DNA of 64,000 bases from Toxorhynchites rutilus septentrionalis. Its lineage: Eukaryota > Arthropoda > Insecta > Diptera > Culicidae. Numbering within the stretch: the first letter of the stretch is position 1; the number at the start of each line of letters is the position of its first letter. Location: positions 112,086,716 to 112,150,715 of the forward strand of contig NC_073745.1 in NCBI RefSeq assembly GCF_029784135.1. Reading direction: 5' to 3'. The notes beneath the pieces are model-generated. The model did not search any database. It saw only the letters and a list, made by a program, of their open reading frames with translations, and had not been told where the DNA came from. A program made the translations under genes and the position numbers. Below, in pieces: positions 55,284 to 64,000 of the stretch.

Positions 55284-56640
55284 AAGGGGGGACCCCGGTC
55301 TGGATGGTCGAAAAACTCGATTTTTTTTATTTTGCATTTTTGGGATTCTTATACCCTCAAAAATGTTGTCCTGAAAGATTTTTTTTCGACATTTGATTTC
55401 GTTGGAAAGTTACAGCCAAAAGTATGAGGTCACCTCAAGGCAGCCATTCCATGCCAAACCGATATAGTGGTTCTCAGATTTTCGTGAAAAGTGATAGATT
55501 TTTTCTTTATCGCAAAATATTAGACTCGTATTTTTTTTTTATTTTTTTCCGTATGGTGCCGATTTCCATTTTAGGGCGGTCCGAAAAATCAATTTTTCGC
55601 CCTTTGTCCAAAATTCATAATTGTTTAACTACTGTACCGATGATCGATATATCAAAGCAAATTAAGTAACTTTTTTGAAAAAACATTATACTTGTCAAAA
55701 ATTTGGATTTTGTTTTCGTAATTATTGATTGTATTTGTTTTTTTATTGTTTTCGTGGCTAGAGGGCGCTATATTTTTTTTATATTTTTTCTCGAAAGCTG
55801 AGGATTTTTTACATAACATATACAAAAATGAGAGATGTGTTTTCTTTCGTTTTTAAGTCATGAATTTTCAAATTAATGGTTAAAAAATCAAACTTTTCCT
55901 CCTTTCTCCAATAAAAGACTTTTTTGAAAAAAATCATAACTTTCGAACTGCTGGACCGATTTAGATGATCGACATATAAAATTGAAGCCGGTGATCTAGT
56001 CTTCTATATTACATTTGCGATCAATTCGGATGTTCGTTTGAGTGACTATTGATTGTGTTAGTTCTTCATAGTTTTCTCGGTTAAAGATAGAGAGCGCTAT
56101 ATATATTTTCTTATTTTTTCTTGAAGGCTGAGGTTTTTCTATACAATATATCCCGAAATCAATTATGTGTCTTTTTTAGTTTTCTAGTTATGATTGTTCA
56201 AATTTAACTTGTTTTCAGTATTCGTTCATTATTTGTATGCATCTAGATATATGCGACTAGAATCCAATTTCTTCACAAGTGTAATATTTTACCAAAAAAG
56301 ACAAGCTCTTTAGCTCCAATATTTCGATTATCTGAATCGATCCAGCAGTTCAAAAGTTATGAATTTTTAAAAGAGTCATTTTTGGAAGAAAAGGCAAAAA
56401 ATTATTTATTTGGACTATCGGTTAAATATGAAAAATCATAACTTAAAACGACACGACTTTGATTTTTGGATATGCTATGCAAACCTCGGCTTTCAAAATG
56501 GAAATGGAAAATTAGAAATTAGCACATCAATAAAAAAATAAAAATACAGGTCTAATATTGTGCGATAAAGAACAAATCTACCACTTTTCACGAAAATCTA
56601 TGAGCCACTATATCGGTTTCACATATAATGGCTGAAGGGA
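55284..56640. repeat. foldback repeat B3 (long inverted arms)
   Basis: The left arm begins near 55443 (GCCATTCCATGCCAAACCGA...) and the right arm ends near 56634 with its inverse (CACTATATCGGTTTCACATA...GGCTG). Shared pairs include TTTTCGTGAAAAGTG against CACTTTTCACGAAAATC and CTCGTATTTTTTT against AAAAATACAGG. The middle has repeated AAAAATCATAACTTTCGAAC-type blocks. It is a member of the same family as B1 and B2 and is noncoding. Confidence 0.65.
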
Positions 56641-56802
56641 TACAGTAAAACCTGTTTCTGTGCGGTTTTTTTGTGCGAATTTTTTTGTGCGATTTTTTTT
56701 GTGCGGTTTTCTGTTCTTGTGCGGTTTTTTTTTTGTGCGTTATATAAAAAGAAGCATAATTGACGAAGTTATCGTCCATTTAGTATTTTTCGATGGTTTA
56801 TA

Positions 56803-57529
56803 CGAGGGTCACTATTTATATTTCGGGAATATGAACAAAAACAAATAGTTAAGCTGCGAATATATTTTTATTGTTTTTCAAAGTACTCGCCACGATGATC
56901 GATACACTTTTGCGCTTAAACCAATTTTCAAAGCATTTATTCCAATCGACACGAGCCTTTTTTTTTGAGCGATTGTCAAATTATGTGGGATCCAACGTGA
57001 ACATAATTTTCGTATAACTAAGTGTTCATGTAAAATCGCATATATGCTGGTGGAACTAATGCTTAGGGATGCCTCAATCTCACAATAGGTTACATGACGA
57101 TCTTGCTTAATCATTTCGTGCACAGCATCGATGTTTTCTGGCACTACAATCGATTTTGGATGACCTTCACGAAACTCGTCGGACAGCGAACTACGACCAC
57201 GATTGAATTCACTATACCAGCGATACACAGTGATTTTTGATGGAGCTTAATCGCTAAAAGACAAATTAAGTTGATTGACGCACTCTTGTTGTGATAATCC
57301 ACGTCGAAAGTCGTAAAAAATCATCGCACGAAAATGTTCACGATTCAGTTCCATTTTTTTTGCCGAGACCAAACTTTCAACTAAATATAAAATAAACAAA
57401 TAGCGTCCGTATGACAAAATGTACTGAGTACGTATATCGTCAAAAATGTCAAACTTTACGATGGGACCGTCAGATGGACTCACATGACATCAGTGTTGCC
57501 AATTCCCGAAATATAAATAGTGACCCTCG
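56803..57529 (-). mobile_element. mariner deletion derivative with perfect 28-bp inverted ends
   Basis: It is flanked by TA (56801-56802 and 57530-57531). The ends CGAGGGTCACTATTTATATT plus TCGGGAAT are perfect inverted repeats for 28 bases. The interior keeps the N-terminal DNA-binding part and the last 25 or so codons of transposase but has lost the catalytic domain. Confidence 0.92.
56870..57354 (-). pseudogene. mariner transposase, internally deleted (helix-turn-helix domains only)
   Basis: ATG at 57354 opens MELNREHFRAMIFYDFRRGL, SQQECVNQLNLSFSD, then a single in-frame stop at 57249-57247. After it come APSKITVYRWYSEFNRGRSS, EGHPKSIVVPENIDAVHEMI, VTYCEIEASLSISSTSIYAI and CSRWIPHNLTIAQKKR, which is the complete paired helix-turn-helix region. 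Near 56945 the sequence jumps to the C-terminal end (CFENWFKRK, then QKCIDHRGEYFEKQ in another frame). The catalytic residues are gone. The retained DNA-binding part could in principle bind element ends only if the stop were absent. Confidence 0.85.
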
Positions 57530-57952
57530 TATGCATTTCAGTGTGAAAAATGCATATTTGCGTCTCAATTATCCACTTCTGAAATCATTCCCCTCCTCCC
57601 ATCAAATGCTCTAAGTTTTTCTATGTTTTTGCATGACATGATATCTAACAGTATCACGTTTGGACATGCAACTAAAAGCACAAAACAGCCACGCGCAACC
57701 GAAAAGGCAAACTGTGCCATCGTAAAGTAGGGAAACAAAAGGAAATTGAACGGTGAACGGCGTGGATTTGAGTTAATTTCTTCAGGGAAACTTTTTTTAT
57801 GCGGTCCCTATCTACCGCACAAAAAAAGTTTTTTTCAAAATGTGTACCGAACACGGTTTTTTAAAGTTACTGGTGAAGTTTTGCACGATTTTTTTTATAC
57901 CATTTTTTTATGCGGTCCCTATTCCCCACACAAAAAAAGGTTTGCTTGTATA

Positions 57953-59250
57953 AAGGGTGTGTCACATCAAATTGCATCACGGAAAAAACGCTGTAGAAAT
58001 TTAATTTTTAGGAATTATATCTTTAGCTTTCGCTTATAATCCGATAAGAGTGTATAGATCACGTTGGTCATGCTTCACAGTCAATTTTTTGTAAATTTGG
58101 AAAAATGTCGTCGAACGAAAAAGAGCGTCGTGAATTAATCCTGTGCACTCATTTCGAGAATCCGGAGTTGTCACATCGGGACATCGGTAAGATGCTGGGA
58201 ATCGTCCAATCCACGGTCAGCAGAGTACTAAAACGATACTTCGAGAACCTAACCATCGACCGGAAGGTGAAGAACGGCAAAAAATTGATGCTCGGTCAGT
58301 GAAAAAGATCACAAACGCGTAGTTAGGCAGTTTAGACGTGATCCGAGAAGTTCGGTCCGGGATGTCGCCAATAAGCTGAATTTGTCAAGTTCATTCGTCC
58401 AGCGGACCAAGCAGCGGGAGGGCCTGCGTACATACAAGGTTCAGAAGGCTCCTAACCGCGACGAAAGGCAAAACATGGTGGGGAAGACGCGAGCCCGGAA
58501 GCTGTACACCGAAATGCTGACGAAGCCGCATTGCCTGGTAATGGACGACGAAACCAACGTCAAAGCGGACTTCCGTCAGCTGCCGGGCCTGTTGTTCTTC
58601 TCCGCAGAGGACAAATTCAGCGTTCCGGAGGAGATTCGCAAGCAGAAACTATCCAAGTTTGCCAAAAAGTACATGGTGTGGCAAGCGATCTGCTCTTGCG
58701 GAAAGCGGAGCGCCCCCTTCGTGATGACCGGCACGGTAAACGGGCAGGTTTACCTTAAGGAGTGCCTACAGAAGCGCTTACTACCACTATTGAAGCAGCA
58801 CGAGGGCCCGACCATTTTCTGGCCGGATTTCGCTTCGTGCCACTATTCAAAGGACGTGTTGGAGTGGTACGAAGCCAACGGGGTCACCTTCGTGCCAAAG
58901 GAAATGAACCCGCCCAACGCGCCGGAGCTTCGCCCAATAGAGAAATATTGGGCGATTATGAAGCAGGCCCTCCGGAAGAACCAAAAGTTGTCAAATCGGA
59001 GGCGGACTTCAAGAGAAAATGGATTTCTGTTCAAAAAAAACTACAACCTGACGTTGTACAGAACCTTATGGACGGGGTAAAGAGGAAGGTGCGAGCATAC
59101 GGGCTTGGGCTCGAAGTATGAATAAAAAGAAAATGCCAAAAGTTGTTTAATAGTTTTTATTTTACTGTCTAAAATTTTCAAAAGGATCGGTCTACTGGGC
59201 GAATTTCTACAGCGTTTTTTCCGTGATGCAATTTGATGTGACACACCCTT
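57953..59250 (+). mobile_element. ITmD37E-type Tc1/mariner transposon, copy 2 (complete, 1298 bp)
   Basis: It is flanked by TA (57951-57952 and 59251-59252). The inverted repeats 57953-58001 and 59202-59250 are identical for 49 bases (AAGGGTGTGTCACATCAAAT...). It carries one transposase gene with two frame breaks. The TA on its left directly follows the TA that ends the pogo-like MITE, so it inserted at or beside that element's target site. Identity with copy 1 (about nine differences in 645 bases by eye) implies recent amplification. Confidence 0.96.
58105..59121 (+). pseudogene. ITmD37E transposase with two frameshifts
   Basis: ATG at 58105 starts MSSNEKERRELILCTHFENP with a helix-turn-helix (RDIGKMLGIVQSTVSRVLKR). 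A frame break near 58270-58300 gives a premature stop at 58300-58302. The frame resumes as DHKRVVRQFRRDPRSSVRDV (58308 on). LVMDDETNVKADF carries the first catalytic Asp, FWPDFASCHY the second, and RPIEKYW the Glu with 37 residues between. One base is missing at about 58982 compared with copy 1 (ACCAAAAG for ACCCAAAAG), so the last 45 codons are read in another frame. An AATAAA follows the original stop. All catalytic residues are present but no full protein can be made. Confidence 0.93.
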
Positions 59251-59252
59251 TA

Positions 59253-59545
59253 GTGTTGCTGTACGATTTGTTAAACGCGTTTTTTTCGAATTGATGTTTT
59301 TTTAAGCTGATGGTAACGATATCTCAGGATCTACTCTACCGATTTGGCTGAAATGTTTTATCAACTTGTAAAAATGAATTATCTAACATAGCCGTTTTTT
59401 GACATCTCATTTTTCCGTTTTTTCTTAGCTTTCAAATCGATTTTTCATTAAAAATAAATTTGGTAATTTTTTGTATTTTGAAAAACTCCTATGTAAAGCT
59501 GTAGGTATTATCCTAAGGTTTCATAATAATCTCTGGAATACTTTT
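59253..59545. other. unassigned AT-rich spacer
   Basis: Homopolymer-rich sequence with no supportable feature. Confidence 0.4.
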
Positions 59546-59702
59546 TGTTTTCTATTATAGTGAAAACACATTTCGGTTCGTCACTTTTACTTCCATTTTT
59601 GGAAGAATGTCGGGAGTGAGAATTGAACTCGTGATCTCTGCGTGAGAGGTATGGATGTTACCACGATGCAAGATCGCCTCCACTTCATTGGAATTGGTTC
59701 TA
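59546..59702 (-). mobile_element. tRNA-derived SINE, family 2, copy 2
   Basis: It matches the SINE at 35538-35692, including the B-box-like GAGTTCAATTCTC (59630-59618 on the minus strand) and TGGATGTTACCAC near the A-box side. The tail lies near 59546. Family 2 differs in sequence from the SINE at 16872. Confidence 0.7.
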
Positions 59703-59709
59703 CGAATCC

Positions 59710-60840
59710 TCGTTGCTTCACAACCGATACCACCAGCAAGGTATCGATTGTCAGACAGCGTATACGCTGCCAGCTGCCAACAGCGTAATAATAATTATTC
59801 GTCCGCTCAAAAAATGGAAAACACATCTACAAATATAACCTAAAAAACCAAAAATACCCGAACAGTTCACTTTATTCCTAACATCCGAAAAAAGATAACG
59901 AAAATTCCTTATCTCTTGAACAATGTTAATAGCTGGGCATTATCACGCTTGGTATTTTAATTTGCATTATAATTATCATTCGTGCACTTTTGAACTATAC
60001 CAACAATTATTGTGTTGAATGGTTCACTCTATACGCTTCGGTGATCGCTTCCGGGGCAGGATGTGCGGCGAAGAAACTCTGACATTTCATCACCTAGCGA
60101 TTACGAAAATTTTCTCAATCAAATGACACAATCAAAAGATCTAAAAATATCGGCAATGTGAAAAAACGTTGATAATATTTTGAATACACCAGTTTCATTC
60201 TATAGTTTCCCGACTTGCCCATTGCAACTGATCTTTTTATAATGGAGATATTTCATCTTCAGTGTCACGACGTTGCTGAAAAATCTTCCCAATGTTTTAT
60301 TATTATTATTATTATTTTATCAAAAAATTGTCATTAGAGATAATAACGTCAATAACCAAAATTTTCGGTTTTGGTCCGATAAGCAGCAACGAGCAATACA
60401 AGAAGCGACGCGTAAACTTACGTTCCTACTATTTTTTTACCATCGCGGCCTTTCGTACAAACTACGACGCAAGTGAGCTGATAACTAGCATGTGCAGAAC
60501 GTTCAACAGATGTTATAGTTGTTTTGATTTTAATGTGTCCCATGTTAGACTTATGAATTTGTTTATGTGTAAATTTAGATTAAGTTTATACATATATACA
60601 TACAGATACATACATCTGTAGGATTTAATGTAATCTGTTTGATAATTAAAAGATGAGCTTTTGAGCTCAATCCCTCAAAATAAAATAAAACAGAAATGAA
60701 AAATGAAAAGAGCTGACTATGCATCTCGAAAAGTGTTCTGGTTGGAGGTGTCTGTGGTTCGGAAGATTCATTTGCCCGTATTATTTAGGGATGAAGGTGA
60801 GAACAACGTTACTGATTGGTGATTGGTAGCATGCATGCAA
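59710..60840. other. unassigned sequence with a (TTA)n microsatellite
   Basis: A (TAT)n run lies at 60297-60317. No coding or repeat family is recognised. Confidence 0.4.
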
Positions 60841-60844
60841 ATCT

Positions 60845-60920
60845 AATTGACATATGGGGTTTCAACAAGACGGTGACACATGCCATCCCGGCACACGAAA
60901 CGATGAACCTATGGCGCAAT
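60845..60920 (+). pseudogene. mariner-superfamily catalytic-motif fragment
   Basis: A frame reads MGFQQDGDTCHPGTRNDEPM. This strongly resembles the WFQQDGATCHTARxTMxLL motif around the second catalytic Asp of mariner/IS630 transposases (compare the relic at 41508-42573). Nothing on either side continues the protein, so it is an isolated scrap. Confidence 0.6.
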
Positions 60921-61027
60921 CAATTCTTCTCGTCTCTCCTCTCATTTTGAACCCGCATAATTCAATTTTATTTATCAACAGGAGATTCTACAAAACTCAT
61001 AATCTAATTAGAAGAATTTTTTCTTCT

Positions 61028-61155
61028 TCATTCGGATGAACATTCATTCTGGTGAATGTTGCATTCGGGTATTTGTTACATTCGAGTGAATGTCATTCGG
61101 GTAAATGTGCTTCGGGTAAACATGTATCGGGTGAATGTTATTCGGGTGAAAGGAC
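61028..61155 (+). repeat. ATTCGGGTGAATGT minisatellite
   Basis: About eight irregular units of ATTCGGGTGAATGT type (13-18 bases) occur. Units differ at one to four positions. Confidence 0.7.
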
Positions 61156-61159
61156 TTCA

Positions 61160-62212
61160 GCTATGGGTCACCTAAACGTAGTCGTAGTCGTAGTCACATG
61201 AAATAATCTTGAAAACATAAATGGCAAGGATTGATGCTTGACAATTACAAGGATAATATTTTGATAATTTAGAAAATTCATTGAATATTGATTTTTAACT
61301 CCGACCAGAATGTATCTGTATCCCAGGTTTAAGTTACCCATAGAGATCTATCTTTTCCGCGTGTTACGGTATTCATAGGTTGCTCGAGGAGATTTTTCAA
61401 CGCCAGGTATCAATATATACAGTAGATCAAACATACGATGAATCACGAAATGTATGACCAGTTTGGATTAATATAAAGGTGTTCTCACGGTTGCCTTTAC
61501 AGATAGCTCATGTAGATCTTTCCCCACCAAATACGACATTTTTTTCAAACCAAATACGACAATTTTACTTATTAACGTATTCTTTAAACTGCAGAGACGA
61601 ACCAGCCTACGGCTGGAAGTCTCTTCAATAAAGACATTAAAAAGTAATCTTTCAACCAAAATCGTAATGAAATTCGATAATTTGTGTTATTCGTTGTTTG
61701 TCTTTCCGCTATGAAATGGCAATGAAAATTACACAACTTTAATTTTGACATGCCACAAATCACTCGAAATCTGTCAAAAACAGCGCGCTGATAAAACAAA
61801 CAGCAAAAAATTATCCGTTATAAAGAATGAATTTATCAATATGTTCCAAAATACAGCCTTGTTGAAAATCACATATAATTTGTTGAATATTTATGTCCGA
61901 ATTTGGTGTAAGAGTTTCAAGCAATACAATGATAATTTGAAACATTGTTGTTGTTAATTTATGATTACTAACATAAAAATAATATAACATGTTCAGATGA
62001 TATCACTTCTTTGTAAATTCTAAAATGATTTAATACTATCAGATAGGACATGTACATTTTCCAAAAATTATTTACTCTTCTCTCAAACTTCAAATGAAAA
62101 GCAACAGCAATAAAAAGTACTAACATAATTTAGCAAAATTTCTTTTGGTTTTATTAATCAAAGTCTTGGAAAACCAGTGACAAAGATTTTGCTGTATAAC
62201 TTAAATGTTTTA
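61160..62212. other. unassigned sequence
   Basis: AT-rich, with one (GTAGTC)n-like triplet run at 61179-61195. No gene or repeat family is supported. Confidence 0.4.
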
Positions 62213-62842
62213 TTAACCCTTTCGTTGTGAGCGTCGTCTATAGGAGATGTTGTTTCTTTCCGGGTTTAACTAAAAAAATCTGAGCTGAGAAAAACACATT
62301 CGCACATTACATTATCTTTGCGTATCTACATAGCATAATTCAAATGTACCATACACAGACTGTAAGCTGACTCAATTTTTTCGTCCCTTCGTCCCGGAAA
62401 TATATCATCAGAAGATTCAACGTCGCATTCCGCAAGTGATTTTTCCGATGCTAACTTCGATGACTATGGTAACAGATGTAGGTTCCGAAAAGGTAAACAT
62501 TCCGACGGAAGTCTGATTTATCATGTATTCCCACTGCAAAAGTTCCAAAAATTTACCCCGTTGGCGCTTGCTTCAAGTTTACTCAGCACGTTCTGGTCCC
62601 AGACCCCCACAGAGCGCCATAATCGCAACCCCGAAATAGATCAAGTGCTACCGACCAACAATCTAACTTGGAACATTACTCACTTACCTTGTATCTCTAT
62701 CTCTTGTCAGGATCTCCACAACCCAGGAAGCGTCAACCCAAGAGCGTGTTCTTCTCCAGTTATTTGCACTTCAAAAGTAACGACCAACGCAACGAAGAAA
62801 AAAACACTACAAAGCAAACCTTCCACTTGTCAATTCCGCTAA
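62213..62842 (+). mobile_element. possible piggyBac-like 5' end with a start-less open frame
   Basis: TTAACCCTTTCG (62213-62224) fits a piggyBac-type TTAA target followed by a CCC end. A plus-strand frame open from 62366 to 62842 (about 159 codons) has an acidic Ser/Asp-rich stretch (SSEDSTSHSASDFSDANFDD) of the kind found at the N-terminus of piggyBac-like transposases. Its ATG at 62561 falls after this stretch. I see no catalytic motifs and no matching right end with TTAA, so the call is weak. Confidence 0.3.
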
Positions 62843-64000
62843 TTAGGCACCCAAACATATACCTTGTCTCGGCAGCTTCCCAAACAAAAACCACAAAATC
62901 CACGACAATGTGCCCGGCACAACACCAGAGATCCGTATCAACAAAGAGGATAGCTTTCCTCGGATCACTCGGCTTGTTTGGGATTGGTTAGCTCGATATC
63001 ACCGCGGCACACGAGAGTACACAGGCTCCAGTTAATAAATCTCACCGCACTAGATAATGTTGTTGGTAATCACTTCAGCGAAAATTAACCCAGAGCGCTT
63101 GTTTCAACACTATTCGGGCTCTGTTTTGTTACACTACGCACTCCGGACCGAGCAGGGCCAATGCTGGCGACGGGAAAAACATTCGACGCGGCGTTGTACA
63201 AGATAATGAAATGTAACACCATGTAATGGGGATGCCAGTACAAGCAAATAAAGAACAATTTATGCACTCCGTGTTGGGTATTCCTCTGCCCGTTGTTTTA
63301 TTGTGATTATCGTTGCAAACCTCCGGAGAGGCAAAGGCACGTGTCGCTTGGCGTGAGCATTACCCACCGCAAAGCAAAAGGTCCACCGGATCGTTGCTCT
63401 GTCGGTCAATTAACAGCTGACACTAATCCCTTTGATAATCATTCCCTGCTCTCGTCATGCGATTGACTGAGATCACTTTATTAGCATAAATCTTCTTCTC
63501 CCGTTTGCTCGAGGCTTCGTGTGTTAAAACCATCGCATGCGCGTACAAATCCTCATTATTCCATCAGAGCCGTTTAACATACAGAATCCGTTCTTCACGA
63601 TCTTTTCATGGCAAGGTCACTTCTTCAGGAAGTTCTCCCCGTACAGGAGCGAACACTTCACGATCATACCAGCGATGGCACAGTGAAATAAACAAAACAA
63701 AAAAATACAATGCAAAAAGCCTTGCGAGCCACTTGTTCTAACCGAGAGACTTGCGCGCCTGCCAGCGAGGAACTCCGTCCCCTGAGCGAAACGATACGAA
63801 ATGAAACCGCCAAAACAACAAACATACAAACAAACAAAAAAAAAACAAACAGCAAAACATCGAACTCTCTGAGCAACACCAGCGGCAAAGAACCAGAGTC
63901 CGAGCCCGAGAGATGTGTAATGGAGAAGAGTCAAATCACGACTGGTGGAATCATATAAGTAAAATCAAGGTAAACCCCATAACATTATTTGCCTCGTTTT
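62843..64000. other. unassigned, GC-richer sequence to window end
   Basis: There is no repeat family and no recognisable domain in overlapping short frames on both strands (63505-63958). The composition resembles the other low-repeat blocks (21.6-24.5, 33.8-35, 48.9-50.1 kb). Confidence 0.35.

Larger units (their letters stand above)
56643..57948. mobile_element. pogo-like MITE interrupted by a mariner deletion derivative
   Basis: It is flanked by TA (56641-56642 and 57949-57950). The ends CAGTAAAACCTGTTTCTGTG and, inverted, CAAGCAAACCTTTTTTTGTG match at about 17 of 23 positions. Subterminal 'TGTGCGGTTTTTT' strings repeat near both ends. Without the nested mariner (56803-57529) it would be about 580 bases. 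It has no coding capacity of its own. Its right end touches the ITmD37E copy directly. Confidence 0.65.

Noticed and set aside
61620..61760. Possible mariner N-terminus on the minus strand (RKDKQRITQIIEFHYDFG)
   Set aside because: The similarity is confined to about 18 residues with a stop right after. There is no flanking transposase or inverted ends, so it is too weak to annotate.
62561..62991. Two overlapping Ser/Thr-rich plus-strand frames
   Set aside because: There is no domain and the frames compete with each other. Only the longer start-less frame from 62366 is discussed, as a weak piggyBac candidate.

Overview
This window reads as nuclear DNA of a mosquito-like dipteran, probably a culicine of Aedes type. 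It is AT-rich. It has no operons, rRNA or stand-alone tRNA genes, and no complete host gene that I can recognise. The repeat content points to mosquitoes: a Tc1/mariner element with a DD37E-type spacing (the ITmD37E group described from mosquitoes), antisense tRNA-derived SINEs, CR1/Jockey-type and I/LOA-type non-LTR retrotransposons, and Helitrons whose 3' end reads CTAG. I cannot name the species from sequence alone.

Layout. 0-4.4 kb: the 3' half of an ITmD37E transposon sits inside a decayed non-LTR endonuclease gene, followed by noncoding repeats, a palindrome-ended element (D1) and a foldback repeat (B1). 4.4-7.4 kb: mostly single-copy-looking sequence with one weak promoter/first-exon candidate near 6.3-6.4 kb. 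7.4-12.5 kb: two Helitron-like copies (A1, A2) around an eroded ITmD37E relic. 12.8-16 kb: unassigned, ending in a strong short hairpin. 16-21.6 kb: Helitron-like A3, a Rep-bearing Helitron relic (H1), two SINEs, B2, and Helitron-like A4 and A5 on the other strand. 21.6-24.5 kb: less repetitive, more GC-rich sequence. 24.5-30.5 kb: three palindrome-ended elements in a row (F1, D2, G), one carrying a poly(A) retroposon with target-site duplication. 31.4-32.8 kb: Helitron H2 abutting a rearranged mariner. 32.8-36.5 kb: mostly unassigned, one SINE. 36.5-37.6 kb: palindrome-ended element E. 38.4-40.3 kb: I/LOA-type retrotransposon relic. 41.4-42.7 kb: mariner-type relic. 42.7-47.1 kb: CR1-type retrotransposon split by palindrome-ended element F2. 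47.4-48.5 kb: tandem repeat and MITE. 48.5-51.2 kb: unassigned. 51.2-52.2 kb: Helitron-like A6. 53.3-59.7 kb: hAT relic, pogo-type MITE, foldback B3, a nested pogo-like/mariner pair, a nearly intact ITmD37E copy and a SINE. 60-64 kb: relics, a possible piggyBac end and unassigned sequence.

Almost everything supportable here is mobile DNA in different states of decay, with several clear nestings that give relative ages. The most distinctive signal is a set of six elements bounded by a near-palindromic GACGTAG..CTACGTC core. Several share an internal 95-110 bp minisatellite. One (F2) carries a foreign segment that looks like the start of a retrotransposon gag gene and sits inside a retrotransposon ORF whose reading frame records the empty site.
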